A stretch of DNA of 64,000 nucleotides from Porticoccaceae bacterium (GCA_029254005.1 JAQWYJ010000136.1:1-64000); one strand, 5' to 3'. Positions 20,027-30,175 are shown, counted from the stretch's first letter. Program-made: numbers and translations. Notes: generated from the sequence alone by a model not told the origin.

Positions 20027-20533
20027 ATGAACAAGCTAATATTATGTATCTTTTTACTGCCACTACCTGCATTGGCTGAAATAATGACCTCAGATACGCC
20101 AAGAAATCACTGTATTTCTGACGACCAATCGATAGGCGATTCAGCTTTTTGGGCTAGCTCTGCAGTGCTTAAATTCGCCAACAAAGAGTATGCAAGTGCC
20201 ATCGCCACAGTGGATGCCTGTTTTAGCCAATGGGCCCCAGAAGCTGCCCAGACACAAAAAAAAATGAACAATAAACGCAAAGATTGTCCATCTGTAGGTT
20301 CAGTGAATAGAAGAACTAAGAAAAAAATCGAAAAAAATTATCTTATCAACGATGTCTCGATGGCTCTCTGGGCAAAAGCACGCTCTCTACACGAATTGGA
20401 GGGACTTGAGGCGGCTACCCAAACTTACAGCCAATGTGTGTATATGTCCTGCGGTCGCGCCTGGGACCCCAATGGGTGGTACTGGAGTCCCGCCTCAGAT
20501 TGTGCAGACAAGATACGTCACCTGATAGAGTGA
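20027..20533 (+). CDS. Small secreted protein, unknown function
   Basis: A 168-residue protein with a clear signal peptide (MNKLILCIFLLPLPALA). The mature part is helical and TPR-like (WASSAVLKFANKEYASAIATVDACF near 43-67 and a second pair near 118-145), has several cysteines and a C-terminal AWDPNGWYWSP motif followed by C-x(n)-C. It is probably periplasmic. I do not recognise a named family. It sits between the PHP protein and the glucan locus, on the opposite strand to the GH17 lipoprotein, and ends inside a shared terminator hairpin. Confidence 0.72.
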   Translation: MNKLILCIFLLPLPALAEIMTSDTPRNHCISDDQSIGDSAFWASSAVLKFANKEYASAIATVDACFSQWAPEAAQTQKKMNNKRKDCPSVGSVNRRTKKKIEKNYLINDVSMALWAKARSLHELEGLEAATQTYSQCVYMSCGRAWDPNGWYWSPASDCADKIRHLIE

Positions 20534-20549
20534 TTTTCACTCCATCAGG
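20521..20549. terminator. Shared hairpin between convergent genes
   Basis: CCTGAT at 20521-20526 pairs with ATCAGG at 20544-20549 and GAGTG at 20528-20532 pairs with CACTC at 20538-20542, with one mismatch between the two blocks and a five-base ATTTT loop. It overlaps the stop codon of the + strand gene and lies just before the stop of the minus-strand GH17 gene (20560). Confidence 0.5.
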
Positions 20550-20559
20550 CAACAAATAA

Positions 20560-22386
20560 TTACTCACTATAATAAATGTTCTTTATTAAAATCTGCTTAT
20601 TATCAGCACGCTCTTGACTCAAAAATGACAATATACCAGTAACGTTCTGCATATTTTTGCTCTTATTCAGATCAGCTATGGACAGTTTATAGGTGCGCCA
20701 CTGCTCAGAGACGGGGTATGCAGATCCCTTACCGAATGCCACAAAACTATTGACCTGGTTACCCTGCAAAAAACGTCCCGTTTGAAATCCTAAGCTAAAC
20801 GTAACATCAGCATCACCCTTGATATCAAAATGCAGATCACCAGAGCTGAAATTGCTTAAATCTTCTCCCACTGCCCCCTGAAACTCGAGACTAGCGCCCC
20901 ACCAATCACTGGCACGAGTAGCAACAGTAATTACCCCTTTGGGTGACATCTCGATACTTGCGGTTCCCTCCCAAGGAACTAATTTAATATCCGCACTGGG
21001 ATAGGTCATCTGATTATCTGATGCTGGCACAAAGGTATCATGAGACACCAAATAGTGACTTGCGATTACTGTCTCACCTGCTGAAGATGTGCTATTTACG
21101 GTACTGATTTTTCGTACCGGCATAGTACTTTTGAATGGCGGTTTGAGCACGTCAGCAAGCAATGCATTTTCATCACCTGAATAACTTTTAATTAGGGGTC
21201 TGCCATTTCGCGTTAGACCATCAAATTTGCCGCTCTCAACGAAATCCCATAAAGCATACTTTACTTCATTGTTTAGTCTAATCAATCCAAAGTGATTCTC
21301 AGAGCCCTGGCCATCAGCAGCATCCTTCCATTGTTCATCAAACGCCTCAAAATAGAATAGCGAGATACCCTCAGCATCAGTCCACTCACGCATATATTGA
21401 TAAAACATTTTTTCTTTGTATTCATCAGCTGCCTTTGAACCACCAGCACCATAGGCCGCACTATCTGATGACGCCCAACCGGTCTCTCCTATATGCATCG
21501 GTTTATCAATATTCAAAGAAGCCAAATAATTCACTACCCCTTGATATTGTGAGGCACCGTACTCTACCGCACGTTTCATCGTGGCATCAATCATCTGAGT
21601 TTTGGACAATTGCTCTTCATCGGGAAGAACACCCCAAAAATCTTGGTTATAAAATGAATCATGAAAAGGGTAGGTATGAACTGACAGAAAATCCACCGCG
21701 TTAATCAATGCTACAAGATCATCAGTATGGTAAACATTTGATCCACCACCCCAAGATTCATAGTTATCGGAGCTTGTAATCCAAATATCACTATTGAGTT
21801 GTCCAGATACTTTTAATGACTGCAAATGATTAACCCACTTAAGAATTGTTTTTGGGTAGACAAAGTAATTAACTGCCCACTGCACCATGGCCTCATTGCC
21901 AACGGCAATGGCTTTAACAATATCAGGGTATTCATTAGCCATGGCCACAGCAGTGTCAATCTCTTTAGTGTTGTTATCGACATTGCCCTGAGAATGATCA
22001 GTCCCTGGACGCCACGAACCCTGAGCTTCAATCCAAGTTCCTAACATTAGATACATTTCAAAATCTGGGTCAGCCGCCTTTAATTCTTTGATGGCATTTA
22101 GCAGTAATGCTGCCTGAGGAAACTGTGATGTATTGTACGTACGCAAGATTTTGACACCCATGGCCGCAAGGATTTTCAAGTCTTCGGTAATTTGCTCATG
22201 AGTAGGGGCTATATCTCTAGTTTTTTCTAGGTAGCCTCCATAAGAAAACGCCTGATAATCGGGATTACCGAAAATATCGGCCGCCTTGGGACCATAATCA
22301 TCACCAGCGGATGGTGATTTATTGCCACAAGCTGCTAATAAAATTAACATCACAAAAAGAATACTAATCTTGTTAAATTTTGACAA
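20560..22386 (-). CDS. GH17 beta-1,3-glucanase lipoprotein with C-terminal binding domain
   Basis: A glycoside hydrolase family 17 enzyme that cleaves beta-1,3-glucan, anchored in the envelope as a lipoprotein. Numbered from a TTG at 22386, the signal is short and ends in the lipobox LLAAC (C20). GH17 catalytic residues are the acid/base E165 in VGNEAM and the nucleophile E301 in GETGWAS. The last ~150 residues are beta-rich with conserved aromatics and resemble a carbohydrate-binding module. The frame extends upstream to an ATG at 22506, but that puts 40 extra residues before the lipoprotein signal. CGGAG ends seven bases before the TTG, so TTG is preferred (608 residues). It is divergent from the GH2-like gene and probably makes oligosaccharides for the locus. 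Confidence 0.9.
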   Translation of the reverse strand: MSKFNKISILFVMLILLAACGNKSPSAGDDYGPKAADIFGNPDYQAFSYGGYLEKTRDIAPTHEQITEDLKILAAMGVKILRTYNTSQFPQAALLLNAIKELKAADPDFEMYLMLGTWIEAQGSWRPGTDHSQGNVDNNTKEIDTAVAMANEYPDIVKAIAVGNEAMVQWAVNYFVYPKTILKWVNHLQSLKVSGQLNSDIWITSSDNYESWGGGSNVYHTDDLVALINAVDFLSVHTYPFHDSFYNQDFWGVLPDEEQLSKTQMIDATMKRAVEYGASQYQGVVNYLASLNIDKPMHIGETGWASSDSAAYGAGGSKAADEYKEKMFYQYMREWTDAEGISLFYFEAFDEQWKDAADGQGSENHFGLIRLNNEVKYALWDFVESGKFDGLTRNGRPLIKSYSGDENALLADVLKPPFKSTMPVRKISTVNSTSSAGETVIASHYLVSHDTFVPASDNQMTYPSADIKLVPWEGTASIEMSPKGVITVATRASDWWGASLEFQGAVGEDLSNFSSGDLHFDIKGDADVTFSLGFQTGRFLQGNQVNSFVAFGKGSAYPVSEQWRTYKLSIADLNKSKNMQNVTGILSFLSQERADNKQILIKNIYYSE

Positions 22387-22569
22387 ACCGCAACTCCGTT
22401 TAAAAACTGTTTCAATTAATCCGATGTACACTAACTTACCAAATAATAAGATATGCACCATAGTCCTTTTAACTATTCGCGGTGAATAATACTTTTTTAA
22501 CGACAAACAGCGTCAGTTTTTATGAAAACTGACGTACACTGCTTCTAAAAAAATTCTAGGACAACACTC

Positions 22570-23814
22570 ATGAGGCCTAAAAAAGTCACGTTAATCAAGT
22601 GCTCTACTCATTTTCAGCTTTTTGTGGACGGTAGCCCGTTCTATATAAAGGGTGCAGGGCTAGAATTAGGTAGCATAGCGCGTCTTGCAGAATTTGGCGG
22701 TAACGCATTTCGTACCTGGCGAGTAAATAACGGCGACAAAACGGGCTTACAGATTCTTGACGAGGCTCAAGCGTGTGGCTTAATGGTATGCATGGGTCTG
22801 GAAGTGGCTCGCGAGCGCCACGGCTTTGACTACAACAACTCCTCACTGGTAGAACAACAATTACAAGAAATTAAACGTGATGTTGACGCTTTAAAAGATC
22901 ATCCTGCACTTTTGATGTGGGGTATTGGCAACGAACTGAATCTGCGCCATAAGAATGCAAAAGTATGGGATGCGGTGAATGATATCGCTAACATGATTAA
23001 TAAAATTGATCCAAATCATCCGACAACCACAATGCTTGCGGGAGCAGATCCAGAGGTTATTCAACAGGTTGTGATGCGCGCTTCAGCACTAGATCTACTG
23101 TCATTTCAACTCTATGGCGATATTGATAAACTGCCTAAGTATCTTGCCCAGAGTAACTATCAAGGGGCGTATACAGTCTCAGAATGGGGTGCCACAGGTC
23201 ATTGGGAAGCCCCAACAACAAAATGGGGCCGTCCGATTGAAGCCAATAGCACCGACAAAGCAAACGATTATCGAAAACGCTATATTGATTATATCATAGC
23301 TGACACACACCAGTGTATCGGCTCATTTGTGTTTCTTTGGGGACAAAAACAAGAGCGAACACCTACATGGTATGGAGTATTTCTTGATAATGGCCGCTAC
23401 ACTGAAGCCGCCCAAGTTATGAGACAGTTATGGACTGGAATAGAAGCTAAACAACCCGTTCCAGAAATCAAAACACTGCGTCTACAGGATATTGAGGGTA
23501 CTCAGCGCTCTATACTAACGGCTGGCCAAAGCTATACCGCTACTCTTATTGTGAACTTAAAAAACAAAAATTTAGTCCGTTATCGATGGTTTTTAATGCG
23601 TGAAGTTGACATAACTGAGCAAAGTGACGGTGGTGATTTTGAACCTATACCTGAGATCATTTGGCAGCAACAACGCCCAAACACCCCAGATGTTATTGAA
23701 TTTAAGGCCCCACAGTCTGGGGAATATCGACTGTTTGCATATGCAGATGATTCCTTCGGCGGTTCAGCTACCGCAAATATGCCCGTTTTAGTCGATTCAA
23801 TAGAGACTACCTGA
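22570..23814 (+). CDS. GH2-like TIM-barrel glycoside hydrolase
   Basis: A 414-residue protein without a signal peptide. Residues about 12-290 form a (beta/alpha)8 barrel of the GH2/GH5 clan. The acid/base glutamate is E122 in WGIGNELN, and the nucleophile is probably E205 in TVSEWGATGHWE. The last ~110 residues form an Ig-like beta domain (YTATLIVNLKN...). The N-terminal sugar-binding and immunoglobulin domains of classic GH2 enzymes are missing, so this is a minimal form. A four-base AGGA (22558-22561) precedes the ATG. It is followed 85 bp later by the sugar transporter gene on the same strand. Activity on beta-glucan oligosaccharides is inferred from the locus, not from the fold. Confidence 0.82.
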   Translation: MRPKKVTLIKCSTHFQLFVDGSPFYIKGAGLELGSIARLAEFGGNAFRTWRVNNGDKTGLQILDEAQACGLMVCMGLEVARERHGFDYNNSSLVEQQLQEIKRDVDALKDHPALLMWGIGNELNLRHKNAKVWDAVNDIANMINKIDPNHPTTTMLAGADPEVIQQVVMRASALDLLSFQLYGDIDKLPKYLAQSNYQGAYTVSEWGATGHWEAPTTKWGRPIEANSTDKANDYRKRYIDYIIADTHQCIGSFVFLWGQKQERTPTWYGVFLDNGRYTEAAQVMRQLWTGIEAKQPVPEIKTLRLQDIEGTQRSILTAGQSYTATLIVNLKNKNLVRYRWFLMREVDITEQSDGGDFEPIPEIIWQQQRPNTPDVIEFKAPQSGEYRLFAYADDSFGGSATANMPVLVDSIETT

Positions 23815-23899
23815 AAATCTCAACCTATACTCTTGCGTTAGGGGAATTTTAGAAGTCTTTCCAGAAGAGGCTCATCAACAAAAAAACGTGTGTACAATT

Positions 23900-25339
23900 A
23901 TGAGTCAAATAAATCAGCCACCGGAGCGTGCAAACGCCATCCCGTTAAATCAAAAAATTGCCTTCGGCTTAGGCATGCTTGCCAATCAAATGTTTCCAGC
24001 TGCCCTAGGTATTTTTATGGTGCTTTTGGTGCAGAGTCTCGGCATGAGTCCATTACTCTGGTCACTGATATTTTTTATTCCCAAACTAATCGATGCCATT
24101 ACCGATCCTGTGATGGGTTATATTTCAGATCATACGGTTTCACGCTGGGGTAAACGCCGACCCTATGTCTTTATTGGCGCGCTTATTTCAGGGTTTGCCT
24201 TCGTTATGATGTGGCAGTTATCAGCTGAAAATTCTGAAATGTACAATTTTTACTATTTTCTAGCTTGGTGCTGTGTATTTTGGATAGGAATGACTATCTT
24301 TGGTGTTCCCTATGTTGCCATGGGCTATGAGATGAGTTCGGACTTTCACGAACGCACTCGACTTATGGCCGTTGCACAATGGATAGGTCAGTGGGCATGG
24401 GTAATTGCGCCCTGGTTCTGGATAGTACTTTATGACCCAGAATGGTTTGATTCTGCTACCGAAGGTGCAAGAACACTATCCTTATGGGTCGGTGGTATAT
24501 GCATGGGATTAGCCTTAGTACCCGCCTTCTTTTGCACCTTTAACAACACCGAGGATGATAACAATACCACTACTGAGAGCCGTGATTTTCGCGCAACAAT
24601 GAAAGATTTTGGCAATGGCATTCTAATTACCTTAAGGAATAAACCCTTTCAAAAAATCTGTATCGCAACCTTTCTCATCTTTAATGCCTTTCAAACAGTG
24701 GCTGCGTTCTCTTGGTTCATTGTTGTCTATTATATGAACGGTGGCGATACCACAGCAGCGGGAGTCTGGCCAACACTGTTTGGTTCCATCGGTGCTCTTT
24801 GTACATGCTTTTTAGTAATTCCAATTGTCACTCATTGCGCACAAAAGTACGGCAAAAAGGTTACTTTCCTCTATACTCAGACGATATCTTTGGTGGGCTA
24901 TAGCTTGTTTTGGTGGGGCTTTTCTCCTGAAAACCCGTGGATGATGTTTATTCCACTCCCTCTATTTGCCTTTGGCATCGGTGGATTGTTTACCATCATG
25001 ATGTCTATGACCGCCGATATTTGTGATATGGACGAACTGGAAACAGGGCAACGTCGAGAAGGTACCTTTGGCGCCATTTATTGGTGGATGGTCAAGTTTG
25101 GTGCGGCCGTGGCTGGTGGTGCTAGCGGTCTTATTTTAAGCCTTATAGGCTTCGATCAATCGGTTGCTGTACAAAGCAATGAGACCCTGCAACTCTTGCG
25201 CTTAACCTATATTATTGTGCCCAGCGTTGGTACGCTTGTGGCAATTTTAGTAATGCGTAACTATGATCTAGATGAGCAGCGTGCTAATGAGATTCGCATT
25301 CAACTTGATGCCCGGCGTGAGGCACAGACTGCAGTTTAG
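23900..25339 (+). CDS. GPH-family sugar:cation symporter (MFS)
   Basis: A 479-residue inner-membrane transporter with twelve hydrophobic segments. The family signature DPVMGYISDHT...RWGKRRPY (about 70-90) identifies the glycoside-pentoside-hexuronide:cation symporters. It probably brings oligosaccharides released by the GH17 lipoprotein into the cytoplasm, where the phosphorylase and the two soluble GH17 enzymes act. The frame starts at a GTG at 23888, but the ATG at 23900 gives the usual short polar N terminus (MSQINQPP). A GPH transporter rather than a SusCD-type importer fits a gammaproteobacterial glucan locus. Confidence 0.9.
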   Translation: MSQINQPPERANAIPLNQKIAFGLGMLANQMFPAALGIFMVLLVQSLGMSPLLWSLIFFIPKLIDAITDPVMGYISDHTVSRWGKRRPYVFIGALISGFAFVMMWQLSAENSEMYNFYYFLAWCCVFWIGMTIFGVPYVAMGYEMSSDFHERTRLMAVAQWIGQWAWVIAPWFWIVLYDPEWFDSATEGARTLSLWVGGICMGLALVPAFFCTFNNTEDDNNTTTESRDFRATMKDFGNGILITLRNKPFQKICIATFLIFNAFQTVAAFSWFIVVYYMNGGDTTAAGVWPTLFGSIGALCTCFLVIPIVTHCAQKYGKKVTFLYTQTISLVGYSLFWWGFSPENPWMMFIPLPLFAFGIGGLFTIMMSMTADICDMDELETGQRREGTFGAIYWWMVKFGAAVAGGASGLILSLIGFDQSVAVQSNETLQLLRLTYIIVPSVGTLVAILVMRNYDLDEQRANEIRIQLDARREAQTAV

Positions 25340-25347
25340 CCTTGGCA

Positions 25348-25372
25348 TTGATGCCTAGTAAAATAGCATCAA
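25348..25372. terminator. Hairpin between transporter and phosphorylase genes
   Basis: TTGATGC (25348-25354) pairs with GCATCAA (25366-25372) around an 11-base A-rich loop, between the convergent stops at 25339 and 25457. No long T-tract follows, so strength is uncertain. Confidence 0.4.
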
Positions 25373-25456
25373 ATAGAAAAACAGGAATTAGGCCACGTTT
25401 TTGTTTGGTGGATCGCGCGAATATTGGTACTCAATCAACAACTCAACGTTTTTTGG

Positions 25457-28400
25457 TTAGTCTAACCCGGGTTTTAGTGACACCTCAATTCGAGCGATAG
25501 CGCCTTTCTTATCAAAAATTTGCATCGATAAGTCTGCATTGATCATGTTGCTGTTAATATCTAAGGTTGTGTCATCTGCAAAAATCAATTTAATAGCCGT
25601 TTGTGACGCCAAGCTGTAAATAATTGGTACCTGACAATAAGTAAAGCCAAGCTGACCAGTCGATAAAGGCAAGATTTTTTGATCTCCACTGATATCAAAA
25701 TAATTCAGCTGATTGTCAGCGGTGAGAAACTCAGATTTTCTTAAAATAAATGGATCAAAACAGATCTTTCCATGCTGAACCGATACGCCCAATTCCATTA
25801 AACGTGTAATAACCTCTTCCTTCACCTGGCCTGTCATACCTGGTTGTCTGGCACCGCCAAATTCTGGAGTATGAGAATAGGGGTCGGTGGGAAATGCACC
25901 ATAATTGTCTGGTGTTTTGTTAAAGCCAATCCCAGCGCGAATATCAAAATAACTATCTGCCAACTTTCCTATAATGATTGGATCTGCTTTTGATGCGACA
26001 GCTTCTCGAAAATTCTCTAAGGCTGCCAATAACAATTTAGACACCATGTGCCAATAAATTGACCCAAGTCCTTCATAGGCATACATACCGCCAGAACGCC
26101 CGGTGAACTGACGATGATTGAATACGTGCTCGAAAATATCTTCTGTCATTCCTCTATCTTGCTCAACAAAGTCTTTATAGCCATTCTGAGCCAACACCTG
26201 AAGACGTTGTTTTACATCATCAACACTATTAAAGGACCCGTTAAAATAACAACCACCATCATAATCAGTCTCAATAAGGGATTGATCATTTTCTTCAATC
26301 AACTTGTTGAGAAGTTTGGAGCCTGTCAAAAGAGACCGCGGGATAATATTTTTATCCATAAATCGAGTCAATTCGCGATCTGGGTATAGCAGATATGAGT
26401 TCTGCCTTTCAGTAAAAATTGCCGATCGCTTCAATGCAGTTAGTACATCAATCGCTTGCTCTGGATTTAAATAACCAGAGCTCAATACAGCTACTTGGCC
26501 TTCTAACATTTCATAGAGGTGGGTAATTTTTATGCTAGCGTCAGTGGCTGTCATTAAATTATAGGCGTGATACAAGCCGTCTGTACGCCGATTTGCAACA
26601 ATCGTGTGATCTATATATTCAATAGAAAGTTTACAAAACGCCACTATACGAGCTGTCTTAACCTGCCGACGTTCTCCACTAAAAGATTGCTGGTAGAGGC
26701 CTGCGCGATAATCACTTGCAGCAGTACCTAAACGATCTAGGATGATTTTACGATCAGAATCACTAAAACCGCCATTAAGGCGATGATGGTGATCAACAAA
26801 CGTTGCCTCAATAGAATCAAGAAGATCTACAAGTTCTGCAGAAACTGGAACTTGGTCAAACTCAACATTTGAAAATAAGTCTACCAAGCGTACCTGAAAT
26901 CGCCGCGTGTAATACAACGTTACCATAGATACGCCAAACCCAACTAATGCATTGTTAGCATCATTCCACTCCGGACGCTGAGTATTCATCCAAATGCCAG
27001 CTTCAGGGATAAAATTTGATAGTTTCGCCAGCACTGTCGCTAGTAGTTTCTCAGTCAGATTAACTCTGTAAATATTATCATTAGCATCTCTGACTAGTCG
27101 GCCATCTGCACCAATCTCATCAATACGTTGCTGGATAATTAGCTCAGCGTCTTCATCAAAATCAATAGTATTGTGGGGATCTTGCAATAACTCTCCATAA
27201 GACTTTATACGATAGGGAACATTTGCATAGCAAAACAAATCTGCACTTAAAAAAGATTTCAAAGTCCCAGGATGGTAACTATTAGACAGTTCTAAGAATT
27301 TAAGTAAATAAACAATCTGATGGTCTCCCCAGTAACCAATATTGGCCCAAGGGTCAGTAGGATCAGGTTTTTCCCAATCAATACCCGCCTTGGTGATGCG
27401 ATAGGGATTATATCCATCTACGGTTGATGCATTGACAAACTTGCAGATCATGCTTTCAACATAGTTTGGAATAGAAAGACTTAGCCCCTCCCAATTTTGA
27501 AAAATATCTCGCCAATTACCCTCAAAATTCAATAACTGAGAACCATCATCCTGTTTTACTTGAATGTTGAATTTATTCCACGGCCGAGACGGATCGCCAT
27601 GCCTACGGCTAAATGACAATGGTAAATATTCATAACACAATCGCTGTAATCCAGCATTACCAGTTACCTTGGCAGCTTGAATAAGATCGCTGTAATGAAG
27701 TCGTGCCTCCAAATGCGCAAAGACCGAAGCTGATTGTTCATAAAGACGCTTGTTAGTGGCTTTTGCAAATGCGATTAGATCCTCTTTGTCTACCCAATAG
27801 TTGTCCATAAATAGGCCGCCACGCATGACGTTAAACAACACATTAGAAAAATGGTGATTCGCACTTAATCGATCTTCAGTTACCTGAAAACCATCAGAAG
27901 TACCGACTATTTTGGCTAAATTATGCGACCCAAGTGCCACATCAGCTTCAATATCAGCATTAATTTTAAAGTCTTTTTTAATATAAGCCTGTAAATTTCT
28001 GATCTGCGCTGGCCCTTGATTGACATCAGCAACAATATGCCAAGAAGATGTTTGTCCAGGCTCAAGAGCTATAACATCATTGACAAAGTAAGCCCCGCGG
28101 CGACCTCGAACATCCACCTCCTGCTCTACGGCCAAGCCTTCTCGAAACTGGTCTAACTGTCCGGAGGACAATAGTTTCTTAGCCTGTGGCAGACCTTCAC
28201 ACCAAACAGATGTAACGGACAAGGCTTCGCTAGGCTCAGCACGATCAACTAGAATTGAGCTCATGCTATAAAGGCCTATGCCCGAAGGCTCATCAAGCTC
28301 GCATTTTTTATAGGCGTCAACTAAACAACTTAGAGAGCTTTGAACTCCAGACTCCACACCATATGGAATAATATTTTCAATTCCATCAAGAATGTCTACG

Positions 28401-28921
28401 CTAACTGACCTTTGCAAATTGTTCTCAAGTGTGGCTGTTTTTACAAAACCGAACTGATCAGATGTTCGCCAGGCATAGCGGAACGTAATACCTAGATCAT
28501 GATTTATTTCTTCAAAGATTAACGTGTCGCCTAAAACATTTTTATATAGATTACGAGTGATCTGGTAAACGCCCTGATAATTTTCTGAGAAGGGCTCCCA
28601 AAGAGAGGTCTTCTGGTCGTCAGATACAAGAGCAAGGGTGCGACTGCCCGTAAAGCTGGAGCCATCACTGATCTTGTCATCAGAGTAATAAGGGAAAAGA
28701 GCGCTTTCTGAATTTACTCTGCCAGCACTTAAGCCACCGCGGGTCGATATAAACATCCAATGATTAGAGTCACTGACTACACTAATAAAAAAATCAGTCA
28801 TTTGATCAAAATGACCAATTTGATAAAAAGACTCACCTTGCAGCTCGACGTACTGACCAGTTACTTCACTTGCGTTTTTTTGTCGGAAATTTTTCCCAAC
28901 ATATATATTTTTCACAACCAT
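25457..28921 (-). CDS. Large GH94-related phosphorylase, probably beta-1,3-oligoglucan phosphorylase (GH149-like)
   Basis: An 1154-residue cytoplasmic protein. Its size and motifs place it in the clan of inverting disaccharide/oligosaccharide phosphorylases (GH94, GH149, GH161). The catalytic aspartate is probably D654 in RPEWNDANNALVG, equivalent to the WND motif of GH94. N-terminal beta-sandwich motifs FPYYSDDKISDGSSFTGSRT (about 76-95) and the barrel motifs WRDIF (470-474) and GYWGDHQIVYLLK (529-541) are also family-like. A length near 1150 fits GH149 (beta-1,3-oligoglucan phosphorylase) better than classical ~800-residue GH94 enzymes. It would split beta-1,3-glucans with phosphate to glucose 1-phosphate, saving ATP. 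The GH17 neighbours support a beta-1,3 substrate. GH161 is the main alternative. Confidence 0.85.
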   Translation of the reverse strand: MVVKNIYVGKNFRQKNASEVTGQYVELQGESFYQIGHFDQMTDFFISVVSDSNHWMFISTRGGLSAGRVNSESALFPYYSDDKISDGSSFTGSRTLALVSDDQKTSLWEPFSENYQGVYQITRNLYKNVLGDTLIFEEINHDLGITFRYAWRTSDQFGFVKTATLENNLQRSVSVDILDGIENIIPYGVESGVQSSLSCLVDAYKKCELDEPSGIGLYSMSSILVDRAEPSEALSVTSVWCEGLPQAKKLLSSGQLDQFREGLAVEQEVDVRGRRGAYFVNDVIALEPGQTSSWHIVADVNQGPAQIRNLQAYIKKDFKINADIEADVALGSHNLAKIVGTSDGFQVTEDRLSANHHFSNVLFNVMRGGLFMDNYWVDKEDLIAFAKATNKRLYEQSASVFAHLEARLHYSDLIQAAKVTGNAGLQRLCYEYLPLSFSRRHGDPSRPWNKFNIQVKQDDGSQLLNFEGNWRDIFQNWEGLSLSIPNYVESMICKFVNASTVDGYNPYRITKAGIDWEKPDPTDPWANIGYWGDHQIVYLLKFLELSNSYHPGTLKSFLSADLFCYANVPYRIKSYGELLQDPHNTIDFDEDAELIIQQRIDEIGADGRLVRDANDNIYRVNLTEKLLATVLAKLSNFIPEAGIWMNTQRPEWNDANNALVGFGVSMVTLYYTRRFQVRLVDLFSNVEFDQVPVSAELVDLLDSIEATFVDHHHRLNGGFSDSDRKIILDRLGTAASDYRAGLYQQSFSGERRQVKTARIVAFCKLSIEYIDHTIVANRRTDGLYHAYNLMTATDASIKITHLYEMLEGQVAVLSSGYLNPEQAIDVLTALKRSAIFTERQNSYLLYPDRELTRFMDKNIIPRSLLTGSKLLNKLIEENDQSLIETDYDGGCYFNGSFNSVDDVKQRLQVLAQNGYKDFVEQDRGMTEDIFEHVFNHRQFTGRSGGMYAYEGLGSIYWHMVSKLLLAALENFREAVASKADPIIIGKLADSYFDIRAGIGFNKTPDNYGAFPTDPYSHTPEFGGARQPGMTGQVKEEVITRLMELGVSVQHGKICFDPFILRKSEFLTADNQLNYFDISGDQKILPLSTGQLGFTYCQVPIIYSLASQTAIKLIFADDTTLDINSNMINADLSMQIFDKKGAIARIEVSLKPGLD

Positions 28922-29063
28922 GGCTAGCCCAGTTTGTTTTTCCCTGCATTACAGGTTTGCATTGTACGCGGCTCATTAAGTGCAATGAACTGACTACAAC
29001 CTTTGCCTTTAACCCTGATCTAAGGGCTAAGGACTAATATTTCGGCAGTATCCTAAGGTCACA

Positions 29064-29180
29064 GTGACTATTTGGCAACTCGCAAATCTAGCGAATGAGT
29101 TAATAGGAGCTCTCACTGGGTTGGAATGGCAGTGTTTTCGTTGTCAGCAGCAGCGCCCTGAGGTAGCATTTAAGGCATAA
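29064..29180 (+). CDS. Possible 38-codon ORF in the gap before the soluble GH17 genes
   Basis: The gap 28922-29260 separates the divergent phosphorylase and GH17 units and must hold their promoters. A GTG at 29064, preceded by AAGG at a good distance, opens a 38-residue frame with a WQLANLANELIGAL helix and a C-terminal CFRC pair. No family is recognised. It may be a small protein, a remnant, or chance; nothing else is obvious in the gap. Confidence 0.2.
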   Translation: MTIWQLANLANELIGALTGLEWQCFRCQQQRPEVAFKA

Positions 29181-29260
29181 AAAAACAGCCTTTTAGCTTA
29201 CTGGTAAACTGCTGTGATGCTCCCATTGATTCAACCAACAAAACAGGTAACAAAATTTCC

Positions 29261-30151
29261 ATGTCAAAAAGAGACGGTAAACTACTTTCCTTAGCAGGAA
29301 CTGATGTTTCAGCATCGAATATTGATCAACTGCGCAAATCGTTTAAATCCACCTTGAATAACGGGATTTTTGGAATAAGTTTTAGTGCCTATGAAGAAGG
29401 CCAGAAACCAGGCGACATAATTTCCCTGCAACAGATACAAAAAAGAATGGCAATTCTACAGCCAAACGTGTCTTGGATGCGGTCTTTCTCCTGCAGGCAT
29501 GGCAATGAACTAATACCAGTGGTGGCAAAGTCAATGGGTCTAAAAACCCTGGTAGGTGCATGGCTTGGAGATAATTTAGAGGAAAATGAAGAGGAAATTG
29601 AAGGTCTCATTAAGCTTGCCAAAGAAGGGCATGTCGATATTTGTGCGGTCGGCAATGAAGTTCTTTATCGAGATGATCTTTCTGAAGCGCAATTACTAGA
29701 CTATATTAACAGAGTAAAAGAAGCGGTACCTGAGCTACCCGTTGGGTATGTGGACGCTTATTATGAGTTTGAAGATCGTCCCGCGGTCACCGAAATCTGC
29801 GATGTAATCTTGGCAAATTGCTATCCGTTCTGGGAAGGCTGTGCCCTAGAGTACTCATTGCTTTACATGAAAGACATGTTCCGAAGAACTCAGGTTGCAG
29901 CAGCAGGAAAGAAAGTTATCATTACCGAAACGGGCTGGCCTAATCAAGGAAGAAGCTTCCACGGTGCCCATCCCTCTGAAGAAAATGCTATAAAGTACTT
30001 TTTAAATGCTCAACAATGGGCGCAAGCAGAAAATATAGACTTGTTTTACTTCTCATCTTTTGACGAATCTTGGAAGATTGATGCAGAGGGCGACGTTGGA
30101 GCCTACTGGGGTTTATGGGACAAGTACGAAAACCTAAAATACCTAAAATAA
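29261..30151 (+). CDS. Cytosolic GH17 enzyme 1
   Basis: A 296-residue GH17-family protein without a signal peptide. The acid/base glutamate is E133 (AVGNEVLYR) and the nucleophile E223 (ITETGWPNQG), both in the expected strands of the barrel, and FYFSSFDESWK near the end is the usual last-strand motif. As a cytosolic single-domain enzyme it probably acts on short beta-1,3-glucan oligosaccharides, or transfers glucosyl units between them, after import. It is the first gene of a unit with the GH17 enzyme 24 bp downstream and a decayed aldo/keto reductase. AGGTAA stands before the ATG. Confidence 0.88.
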   Translation: MSKRDGKLLSLAGTDVSASNIDQLRKSFKSTLNNGIFGISFSAYEEGQKPGDIISLQQIQKRMAILQPNVSWMRSFSCRHGNELIPVVAKSMGLKTLVGAWLGDNLEENEEEIEGLIKLAKEGHVDICAVGNEVLYRDDLSEAQLLDYINRVKEAVPELPVGYVDAYYEFEDRPAVTEICDVILANCYPFWEGCALEYSLLYMKDMFRRTQVAAAGKKVIITETGWPNQGRSFHGAHPSEENAIKYFLNAQQWAQAENIDLFYFSSFDESWKIDAEGDVGAYWGLWDKYENLKYLK

Positions 30152-30175
30152 TCACCTAAAAAGAAAAATATAATA

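Noticed and set aside
29175-29215. Terminator-like hairpin before the soluble GH17 gene
   Set aside because: Only two 4-bp stems with an internal loop; the A-run is on the wrong side for the flanking genes.
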